Origin: Pseudomonas cremoricolorata DSM 17059 = NBRC 16634
Lineage (GTDB): Bacteria; Pseudomonadota; Gammaproteobacteria; Pseudomonadales; Pseudomonadaceae
NCBI RefSeq assembly: GCF_000425745.1
Contig: NZ_AUEA01000007.1
Coordinates: 248,001-312,000, forward strand
Direction of reading: 5' to 3'
DNA: 64,000 nt
Position numbers and translations under genes: made by a program. Shown here piece by piece: positions 45,526 through 52,859 of this stretch; the stretch's first letter is position 1; the number at the start of each line of letters is the position of its first letter. The notes under the pieces are model-generated. The model had not been told where the DNA came from and ran no database searches. It worked only from the letters and a program-made list of their open reading frames with translations.

Positions 45526-47049
45526 ATGGCAAAACATAACGCTGAGCACGAATCGGCAAGTTCAACGACAGCTTCAGGGCTGCCAATCATCTATGTGACA
45601 GTCACGCGCGATATGCTCGCCCGTGCGTGGGCTCAGTATGCTTCGCAACACGCCATGGAGGTTACCGAGCGGGTTCAGTATTACCGAACCTCCGAGAATG
45701 GTACCTGGCAAGCGGGCTCTATCGCCGTCGGTGTCAGCATGATGGAATACGGCCAGCATGAAGTGACGCTGCGCAAGCGGATCCTTCAAGACAGCCTTTT
45801 CACCCTGAAGAGAGACTTCGGTCATGGCGGGCGACATATTCAGGAGATGCGCGACACTTGGCCCCCTGCCGGTACTCGCCTGTCGATCAAAGTGCCACTG
45901 GCTGACAGCTGTTTGCGTTACCAGTTGAATGAAGCCACTCAGCGCAACGAGCCGCCTGCGCTAAAACTGCATTGGTCAGGTCGGCCCACTTACGAACGCT
46001 CAGACGGAAACTACAGCTGGTCCGCACTCATCGAGTACTACAACCGTAGCAAATGCTCCGTGCTTTATCCGATGCCTCCCTCTTCGAGTCCATTGCTTCA
46101 TCAGTTGCAAGGTGACTTCGTGAATCGCGCGGGGGAACTTGACATCCATTTCAACCTACTCGATTCCCTTCCGCACGCCATTAGCGGCGATATGCCGCCG
46201 GCCACTGTAGTCAGCGATCAGATCGTTATTTCATTCTTGGCCTTGATTTTTCCCGAGGTTCTTTTACCCGGTATGGCGCCGTTGCAACGACATTGGGTTG
46301 GGCAGCTTTTCGTACCGCCATCGACAGCGAGGTACTCATACGGCGCGTTCTGGCCGGTTACCGGATACTTCGTTGCCGGTTATGAATGCACCGCGTCGCG
46401 GCACCAGCCGATCGATAGCAAGATCGAGCAGCTTCCATTGACCATCACTCCTGCCTTCCGGGTGGTCAGTGCCGGTGCTCAGAGGCAGACGCTGGCCTTC
46501 GAGCCTGCTGGAGTCGTGGCTCAGTGCACGTTGGCGGCTGGAGCTGTGGGAGTGCTTGAGAACGTATCAGGGCAATGGTTCTATCAGCCAGCGCATGCCT
46601 CGGTCTCGGCAGCCATGCTTGAAGTGAACAACAAGACCAATGTCCCTGCATTGATCCGCTCGTCGAAGGCGTTTCCACTCGCCGTGGACGTCGTCACTGC
46701 CAGGAGCGGTTCCCGAACTGCGAATTCTTCATTTCTGACGATCTATACGCAGCCTACGCATTACTTCAAGGCCCATGTGCAGGCTGGCAAGATACGCTTG
46801 GCGCTGTGGTACACCAGCTTCGCAGGCCAGGCGACCGAAGTTCCTGCCGAAAAGGTTAGGTGGACGGTGAAATTCGGCAATGGCAGCGTGGATGCAGGCG
46901 GTGTGTTTACCGCTGCTGCCAGTCAGCCAACACCCTACACAGTAGTGATGGCTGAGGATCCCGACGCGAACTACCTGTACTGGGCATATCTGGTAATGGC
47001 AGTGCCTGCATTGGAGCCTGAAAGGATGGCGGAGTACATCAACTCCTGA
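45526..47049 (+). CDS. shorter P47-like/Ig-module protein, outlying member of the cluster
   Basis: A 507-residue protein without signal peptide. Its last ~95 residues (IRLALWYTSFAGQATEVPAE, then GSVDAGGVFTAA and YLYWAYLVMAVPAL) match the end of the 808-residue P47-like protein from 27733-30159 segment by segment. The N-terminal half (LPIIYVTVTRDMLARAWAQY) may be a diverged form of its TULIP-like part, but this is weak. GGGGA about seven bases before the ATG supports the start. It sits between two genes I take to be core (44986-45384 and fadE), separated from the rest by the pilin and chaperone genes. Function unknown. Confidence 0.65.
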   Translation: MAKHNAEHESASSTTASGLPIIYVTVTRDMLARAWAQYASQHAMEVTERVQYYRTSENGTWQAGSIAVGVSMMEYGQHEVTLRKRILQDSLFTLKRDFGHGGRHIQEMRDTWPPAGTRLSIKVPLADSCLRYQLNEATQRNEPPALKLHWSGRPTYERSDGNYSWSALIEYYNRSKCSVLYPMPPSSSPLLHQLQGDFVNRAGELDIHFNLLDSLPHAISGDMPPATVVSDQIVISFLALIFPEVLLPGMAPLQRHWVGQLFVPPSTARYSYGAFWPVTGYFVAGYECTASRHQPIDSKIEQLPLTITPAFRVVSAGAQRQTLAFEPAGVVAQCTLAAGAVGVLENVSGQWFYQPAHASVSAAMLEVNNKTNVPALIRSSKAFPLAVDVVTARSGSRTANSSFLTIYTQPTHYFKAHVQAGKIRLALWYTSFAGQATEVPAEKVRWTVKFGNGSVDAGGVFTAAASQPTPYTVVMAEDPDANYLYWAYLVMAVPALEPERMAEYINS

Positions 47050-47083
47050 GGGGCGGGCCGCAGCCGCGCCCCTCTGCAATTTT
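47048..47083 (+). terminator. probable terminator after the 507-residue protein gene
   Basis: GAGGGGCG (47048-47055) pairs with CGCCCCTC (47067-47074), and ATTTT lies shortly after. The stem overlaps the stop codon. It would separate the gene from convergent fadE. Confidence 0.5.
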
Positions 47084-47087
47084 CAGG

Positions 47088-49535
47088 TCAGCGCACCTGC
47101 CCAGGGGAATGGGCAATGGCCTGTTTGTCGAACGCATCGACGTCGATGACAACCCTGCGTGCCGCCTCCGTCTGTTCCAGGCGCTGGCCCTCACTCGCTG
47201 AGAGGGCGCCACTGTCCACTGCTGCATCAATCAGTGCCTGGCCAGGTAGCGCCTTGACAGTGCCGTCCCTGACGGCTTGACGCAGCGACTTATGCACAGA
47301 TGCGTTTTGATCAAGCAGGTCACTGGCCCGCTGCAACGCTGCCACCGGATCCCCCTCGGCCTGCGGTCTGTAGCAACCGGCAAGGAGTTCTTCCAAGGCA
47401 GGATCACCTTTGCTGCGGCCGATCAACGCAGCCACTTCGGCATCCAACTCATCGCTCGGCCCGGTGTGGCAACGGCCGAAGGGGAACACCAGCACGCGCA
47501 GCGCGCCACCGACCAAGCGATTGGGGAAGTTGTCGAGCAACTGATCGAGCGCGTGCTCGGCCTTGCCCAGACTCTCTTCCATGGCCCAACGCAGCAACGG
47601 CTGCATGTGCTCGGGTGAGCCGAGGTCGTGATAGCGCTTGAGCGCAGACGAAGACAGGTACAGGTAGCTCAGCACATCGCCCAGGCGCGCGCTCAGACGC
47701 TCGCGGCGTTTCAGCGAGCCGCCCAGCAGCATCATCGACAGGTCGGCGAGCATGGCGAATGCGGCAGCCTGGCGGTCGAGGGCGCGGAAGTAGCCCTGGC
47801 TCAGCGCATCCCCCGGCGCGCGCTCGAAGCGGCCCAGCCCCAGACTCAGGACCAGACTGCTGGCGGCATTGCGGATGGCGAAGCCGACGTGTTGCATCAG
47901 CAGCGGATCGAACTCCTTGAGCGCCTCCTCGTGGTCTTCACGGCTGGCCAGCGCCATTTCTTTCAGCACATAGGGATGGCAGCGGATCGCGCCCTGGCCG
48001 AAGATCATCAGGTTTCGCGACAGAATGTTCGCCCCTTCGACCGTGATGAAGATCGGCGCGCCCTGCCAGTTGCGACCCAGGTAGTTGTTCGGGCCCATGA
48101 TGATGCCCTTGCCGCCGTGCACGTCCATGGCGTGCTGGATGCACTCGCGGCCACGTTCGGTGAGGTGATACTTGAGAATGGCCGACAGCACCGAGGGCTT
48201 TTCGCCCAGATCCACGGCCTTGGCGGTCAGCAGACGTGCGCTGTCCATCAGCCAGGCGTTGCCTCCGATGCGCGCCAGCGATTCCTGAATCCCTTCGAAT
48301 GCGGCCAAGGGCACATTGAACTGTTCGCGGATGTTGGCGTACTGGCCAGTGACCAGGCTGGTGTACTTGGCCGCGCCGGTGCCCACGGCCGGGAGCGAAA
48401 TGGAGCGGCCCACTGACAGGCAGTTCATCAGCATCATCCAGCCCTTGCCGAGCATCTCCTGACCGCCGATGAGGAAGTCCAGTGGCACGAACACGTCCTT
48501 GCCGCTGTTCGGGCCATTCATGAATGCCGCGCCGAGCGGCAAGTGGCGCTTGCCGATTTCCACGCCCGGGGTGTCGGTGGGAATCAGCGCCAGGCTGATG
48601 CCCAGTTCTTCCTGGTCGCCCAACAAGTGCTCAGGGTCGTAGGCCTTGAACGCCAGGCCGAGCAGGGTGGCCACTGGACCCAGCGTGATGTAGCGCTTTT
48701 CCCAGGTCAGGCGCAGGCCGATGACTTCTTCGCCTTGCCACTGGCCTTTGCAGATGATCCCGGTGTCGGTCATGGCGCCGGCGTCGGAACCTGCGTGCGG
48801 ACCGGTGAGGGCGAAGCAGGGAATGTCTTCGCCGCGGGCCAGGCGCGGCAGGTAGTGGTTGCGCTGCGCTTCGGTGCCATAGTGCAGCAGCAGTTCGGCC
48901 GGGCCGAGCGAGTTGGGCACCATCACCGTGGAGGCCAGGTCACCGCTGCGGGTGGCCAGCTTCATGGCCACTTGCGAGTGGGCATAGGCCGAGAAACCTT
49001 TGCCGCCGAACTCCTTGGGAATGATCAGGGCGAAGAAGCCGTTTTCCTTGATGTGCTGCCAGGCTTGCGGTGGCAGGTCCATGTCCTGGCCGATCTGCCA
49101 GTCGCTGACCATGGCGCAGAGCGCTTCGGTCGGGCCATCGATGAAAGCCTGTTCTTCTGCCGTGAGGGTTGGGGCTGGGTAGGCGAGCAGGGTGTTCCAG
49201 TCGGGGCGGCCGCTGAACAACTGACCATCCCACCACACGGTACCGGCGTCGATGGCTTCACGTTCGGTCTGCGACATCGGCGGCAGCGTGCGCTGCACCC
49301 ACTTGAAGGTCGGCGCGCTGACCGTTTTGCGGCGCCAGTCCGGCAGCAACAACAGTGCACCCACCGCAGCGATCAGTACCCACAGCAGCACCAGCAGCCA
49401 TCCGGGCGCTGTGCTGAACAGGCCCATCAGCACGGTATACCCGGCCACTGCGGCCAGTACCTGCAGAGGCGACAACCGCCGATGCACGAGATAGGCGGTG
49501 CCGAGCACCAGTACAACCAGCCACAACAGCAACAT
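47088..49535 (-). CDS. fadE: acyl-CoA dehydrogenase FadE
   Basis: An 815-residue enzyme for the first step of fatty acid beta-oxidation, oxidising acyl-CoA to trans-2-enoyl-CoA with FAD. The N-terminus carries hydrophobic segments (about 1-20, 25-47 and 50-68) that dock it to the inner membrane. Then come the dehydrogenase domains, with CFALTGPHAGSDAGA near 240 and the long C-terminal FadE-specific domain. The length is that of E. coli FadE. GGAGG eight bases before the ATG at 49535 fixes the start over a longer frame. It is monocistronic and divergent from the GST gene. Confidence 0.93.
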   Translation of the reverse strand: MLLLWLVVLVLGTAYLVHRRLSPLQVLAAVAGYTVLMGLFSTAPGWLLVLLWVLIAAVGALLLLPDWRRKTVSAPTFKWVQRTLPPMSQTEREAIDAGTVWWDGQLFSGRPDWNTLLAYPAPTLTAEEQAFIDGPTEALCAMVSDWQIGQDMDLPPQAWQHIKENGFFALIIPKEFGGKGFSAYAHSQVAMKLATRSGDLASTVMVPNSLGPAELLLHYGTEAQRNHYLPRLARGEDIPCFALTGPHAGSDAGAMTDTGIICKGQWQGEEVIGLRLTWEKRYITLGPVATLLGLAFKAYDPEHLLGDQEELGISLALIPTDTPGVEIGKRHLPLGAAFMNGPNSGKDVFVPLDFLIGGQEMLGKGWMMLMNCLSVGRSISLPAVGTGAAKYTSLVTGQYANIREQFNVPLAAFEGIQESLARIGGNAWLMDSARLLTAKAVDLGEKPSVLSAILKYHLTERGRECIQHAMDVHGGKGIIMGPNNYLGRNWQGAPIFITVEGANILSRNLMIFGQGAIRCHPYVLKEMALASREDHEEALKEFDPLLMQHVGFAIRNAASSLVLSLGLGRFERAPGDALSQGYFRALDRQAAAFAMLADLSMMLLGGSLKRRERLSARLGDVLSYLYLSSSALKRYHDLGSPEHMQPLLRWAMEESLGKAEHALDQLLDNFPNRLVGGALRVLVFPFGRCHTGPSDELDAEVAALIGRSKGDPALEELLAGCYRPQAEGDPVAALQRASDLLDQNASVHKSLRQAVRDGTVKALPGQALIDAAVDSGALSASEGQRLEQTEAARRVVIDVDAFDKQAIAHSPGQVR

Positions 49536-49738
49536 ACGTCTTTCCTCCGTGGAACCAGGGCGTAGAGCCGAAACCACAGAGCTTAGCCCGCTTGTGGTGG
49601 ACGACCGTCATCAGTGCAGTGACAGGTTGTGTATCGGGGAGTTCGTTCCCAATCTTTGCCCGAGGTGTCGGGTGCCGTCAGCGATCGAGCTTGCCGATGC
49701 GCTACACTCGCAGCCCTGCCCATTGAAAGGAAGTCGCC

Positions 49739-50362
49739 ATGTTGAAGATCTGGGGTCGGAAGAATTCGAGCAACGTACGCAAAGCCCTGTGGATCGCCCA
49801 TGAGCTGGGCCTGGCGTTTCAGTCCATCGATGCGGGCGGTGCGTTCGGAGTGGTCGATGATCCCCAGTACCGCGACAAGAACCCCAACGGCCTGGTGCCG
49901 ATGCTCGAAGACGGTGATCTGACGCTATGGGAGTCCAACGTCATCGTGCGTTACCTCTGTGCGCAGTATGGTCGCGAGCAAGGCTGGTACAGCGACAGTC
50001 CTGCGCAAAGGGCGCAGGCCGAGAAATGGATGGACTGGACCACCTCCAGCCTGGCCGGTCCGTTCAAGCCGCTGTTCTGGGGCCTGCTGCGCACCGCGCC
50101 AGAGCTGCGTGACTGGAGGGCGATCGATGCCGCGCGTGAGCAATGCGCTGGCCTGCTGGCGATCGCTGATCAGGCCCTGGCCAGGCAGCCATACCTCTCG
50201 GGTGCGCGCATCGGTATGGGGGATGTTCCACTGGGCTGTTTCGCCTACGCCTGGTTCGGCCTGCCCATCGAGCGCCCCTGCATGCCTCACCTCGAAGCCT
50301 GGTACCAGCGTCTGCAAGAGCGCCCGGCCTATCGCGCGGCGGTAATGACCGAGCTGACCTGA
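49739..50362 (+). CDS. glutathione S-transferase family protein
   Basis: A 207-residue soluble GST. The N-terminal thioredoxin fold starts MLKIWGRKNSSNVRKALW with the catalytic Ser region. The cis-Pro and glutathione contacts are in NGLVPMLEDGDLTLWESNVIVRYL. An all-helical C-terminal domain follows, with the GARIGMGDVPLG cap. It probably conjugates glutathione to electrophiles or reduces them; the substrate is unknown. AAAGGAAG precedes the ATG. In recalled P. aeruginosa order it also lies between fadE and the ABC pair. Confidence 0.9.
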   Translation: MLKIWGRKNSSNVRKALWIAHELGLAFQSIDAGGAFGVVDDPQYRDKNPNGLVPMLEDGDLTLWESNVIVRYLCAQYGREQGWYSDSPAQRAQAEKWMDWTTSSLAGPFKPLFWGLLRTAPELRDWRAIDAAREQCAGLLAIADQALARQPYLSGARIGMGDVPLGCFAYAWFGLPIERPCMPHLEAWYQRLQERPAYRAAVMTELT

Positions 50363-50504
50363 TCGAACACCTCGGCCAGTTCGATAGTCACTATCGATAC
50401 GCGTGACTGTACTTGCGCGACATGGCACAGCACCATGCTCGCACTCACGGCGCCGGCCACTTGCCTGGCGCCTTCTTTTTTTCCTGATTTGGTATCGGCC
50501 TGCT

Positions 50505-51437
50505 ATGAGTTCTGCCCTGTCCATCCGACAGCTGACCAAGACCTACGGCAACGGCTTCCAGGCCCTCAAGGGCATTGACCTGGACGTTGCCGAAGGCGAT
50601 TTCTTCGCATTGCTTGGCCCCAATGGCGCCGGCAAATCCACCACCATCGGCATTCTTTCGACCCTGGTGAACAAGACCAGCGGCACCGTCAACGTGTTCG
50701 GTCATGACCTCGACCGGCAACCGGCTGCGCTCAAGCGCAACCTGGGCGTGGTGCCGCAGGAGTTCAACTTCAACCAGTTCGAGAAGACCTTCGATATCGT
50801 CGTGACCCAGGCCGGGTACCACGGTATCGCGCCAAAAATCGCCAAGGAGCGCGCCGAGCAGTACCTCACTCAACTCGGCCTGTGGGAAAAGCGCGATGTG
50901 CAGTCGCGCGAACTTTCAGGTGGCATGAAGCGCCGATTGATGATCGCCCGTGCGCTGATTCACGAGCCGCGGCTGTTGATTCTGGATGAGCCGACTGCCG
51001 GGGTGGACATCGAACTGCGTCGCTCGATGTGGACCTTCCTCACCGAACTCAACCAAAAGGGCGTGACCATCATTCTCACTACCCACTACTTGGAAGAGGC
51101 CGAACAGCTGTGCCGCAACATCGGCATCATCGACCACGGCACCATCGTCGAGAACACCAGCATGCGCCAGTTGCTGGGCAAGCTGCATGTCGAAACCTTC
51201 CTGCTCGACCTCAAGCAGGACCTGCCCGTGGCCCCGACGCTGCATGGCTATCCATGCCGGCTGGTGAGCCCGCATACCCTGGAAGTGCAGGTCGATAAAG
51301 ACATTGGCATCACCGCACTGTTCGGCCAGCTGGCGCTGCAGAACATCGAAGTGCAGAGCCTGCGCAACAAGACCAATCGCCTCGAGGAACTGTTCGTGTC
51401 ACTGGTGGAAAAGAACCTGTCGAAGGTGGCGGTATGA
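50505..51437 (+). CDS. ABC transporter ATP-binding protein (ABC-2 type exporter)
   Basis: A 310-residue ATPase. Walker A LLGPNGAGKST is near residues 39-49, the signature LSGGMKRRL near 140, and Walker B LLILDEPTAGVD near 160, followed by the H-loop THYLEEAE. The C-terminal ~80 residues form the extra domain of drug or polysaccharide exporters of the YadG type. The start at 50505 begins the conserved domain directly; an upstream frame adds about 34 unsupported residues. Its stop overlaps the permease start by 4 bp. The cargo is unknown; E. coli YadGH is the closest analogue by organisation. Confidence 0.92.
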   Translation: MSSALSIRQLTKTYGNGFQALKGIDLDVAEGDFFALLGPNGAGKSTTIGILSTLVNKTSGTVNVFGHDLDRQPAALKRNLGVVPQEFNFNQFEKTFDIVVTQAGYHGIAPKIAKERAEQYLTQLGLWEKRDVQSRELSGGMKRRLMIARALIHEPRLLILDEPTAGVDIELRRSMWTFLTELNQKGVTIILTTHYLEEAEQLCRNIGIIDHGTIVENTSMRQLLGKLHVETFLLDLKQDLPVAPTLHGYPCRLVSPHTLEVQVDKDIGITALFGQLALQNIEVQSLRNKTNRLEELFVSLVEKNLSKVAV

Positions 51438-52213
51438 ATATCGAACTGCGCACCAACTGGGTCGCCCTCAATACCATCGTCTATCGCGAAGTGCGCCGCT
51501 TCCTGCGCATCTGGCCACAAACGCTGCTGCCGCCGGCGATCACCATGGTTTTGTACTTCGTGATCTTCGGCAATCTGATCGGCCGGCAAATTGGTGACAT
51601 GGGCGGCTTCACCTACATGGAGTACATCGTGCCGGGGCTGATCATGATGTCGGTGATCACCAACTCGTACGGCAACGTGGTATCGAGCTTCTTCGGCAGC
51701 AAGTTCCAGCGTTCGATCGAAGAACTGATGGTTTCGCCGGTTTCGCCGCACACCATCCTCATCGGTTATGTGCTGGGAGGTGTATTGCGTGGGCTGGCGG
51801 TCGGCGTCATCGTCACCTTGCTATCGTTCTTCTTCACTCATATCCAGGTGCATCACCTGGGCGTGACGATTGTCGTGGTGCTGCTGACGGCGACCATTTT
51901 CTCGCTGCTCGGCTTCGTCAACGCCGTGTTCGCGCGCAACTTCGACGATATCTCGATCATTCCTACCTTCGTGCTGACGCCCCTGACCTACCTGGGCGGG
52001 GTGTTCTATTCGATCAAGCTATTGCCGCCGTTCTGGCAGACCGTGTCGTTGGCCAACCCTGTCTTGCACATGGTCAACTCGTTCCGCTACGGCATCCTTG
52101 GTGTCTCCGATATCCAGATCAGCACAGCCATCACCTTCATGCTGCTGGCGACCGTGGTGCTCTACGTGCTGTGCATCCGCCTGCTGGTGGGCGGACGTGG
52201 CATGCGTGCGTGA
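51434..52213 (+). CDS. ABC-2 type permease
   Basis: A 259-residue inner-membrane permease with six hydrophobic segments and the ABC-2 signature region (TPLTYLGGVFYSIKLLPPFWQ near 185-205). It pairs with the ATPase encoded just upstream, to which it is coupled by an ATGA overlap. The whole resembles YadH. The last 195 bp of the gene are also open antisense as the 3' part of the DUF2062 gene. Confidence 0.92.
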   Translation: MNIELRTNWVALNTIVYREVRRFLRIWPQTLLPPAITMVLYFVIFGNLIGRQIGDMGGFTYMEYIVPGLIMMSVITNSYGNVVSSFFGSKFQRSIEELMVSPVSPHTILIGYVLGGVLRGLAVGVIVTLLSFFFTHIQVHHLGVTIVVVLLTATIFSLLGFVNAVFARNFDDISIIPTFVLTPLTYLGGVFYSIKLLPPFWQTVSLANPVLHMVNSFRYGILGVSDIQISTAITFMLLATVVLYVLCIRLLVGGRGMRA

Positions 52214-52723
52214 CGCTCTGCCCTGGCGCCGGCGCCACTGCCGGCCCACCCACCAGCGCCAGTACAGCAGCGTGGTGCAATAGCCCAACAGGCCGAGCAC
52301 CACGGCGCAGACCAGCGAGCCGAGCAGAAACGGCTGCCAGAGCGTTGCAAGCTGGCTACTGACCCAGTCGACGGTGATTTCATCAGGCAGAGTGCGCGGT
52401 GGCACGTCCAGCAGCCAGGTGCCGGTCATGTAGGTGACGAAGAACACCGGGGGCATGGTCAGCGGATTGGTCAGCCATACCAGGCTGACCGCAATCGGCA
52501 GGTTGCCGCGCAGCGGTATCGCCAGGGCTGCGGCCAGCAGCATTTGCAGCGGCATGGGTATCAGCGCCGCGAACAGCCCGACACCCATGGCACGAGACAC
52601 ACTATGGCGATTGAGGTGCCAAAGGTTGGGATCGTGCAGCAGGCGACCGAAGAACCGTAAGCTCTTGTGTTCGCGAATGCTGGTCGGATCTGGCATGTAG
52701 CGCTTGAACAGACGACGCGGCAT
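52019..52723 (-). CDS. DUF2062 membrane protein with antisense-encoded extension
   Basis: A 234-residue protein. The first ~170 residues are the DUF2062 domain: a basic N-terminus (MPRRLFKRYMPDP), the HLNRHSVSRAMGVGLFAALIPMP motif, and hydrophobic segments at about 60-85, 90-115 and 140-162 indicating inner-membrane location. The family has no known function. After WRWWVGRQWRRR the frame continues for about 64 residues, antisense to the end of the ABC permease gene. These are low-complexity (His, Gln, Asp) and look like an accidental extension after loss of a stop codon. GGGAG precedes the ATG at 52723. It is divergent from comEC. Confidence 0.75.
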   Translation of the reverse strand: MPRRLFKRYMPDPTSIREHKSLRFFGRLLHDPNLWHLNRHSVSRAMGVGLFAALIPMPLQMLLAAALAIPLRGNLPIAVSLVWLTNPLTMPPVFFVTYMTGTWLLDVPPRTLPDEITVDWVSSQLATLWQPFLLGSLVCAVVLGLLGYCTTLLYWRWWVGRQWRRRQGRASRTHATSAHQQADAQHVEHHGRQQHEGDGCADLDIGDTKDAVAERVDHVQDRVGQRHGLPERRQ

Positions 52724-52859
52724 GGGGGCTCCCGGCAGGCAAGTGGCCCAGTATGCCGACATCCTGCGCTGGCCTCGTTCAGAGTTTGTGACAATTGATA
52801 AGCAGGCACTGCGTCCGCATGGGCTATTGCTGAAGGGCTTTGTCGAGGAGCCCTAGCTG

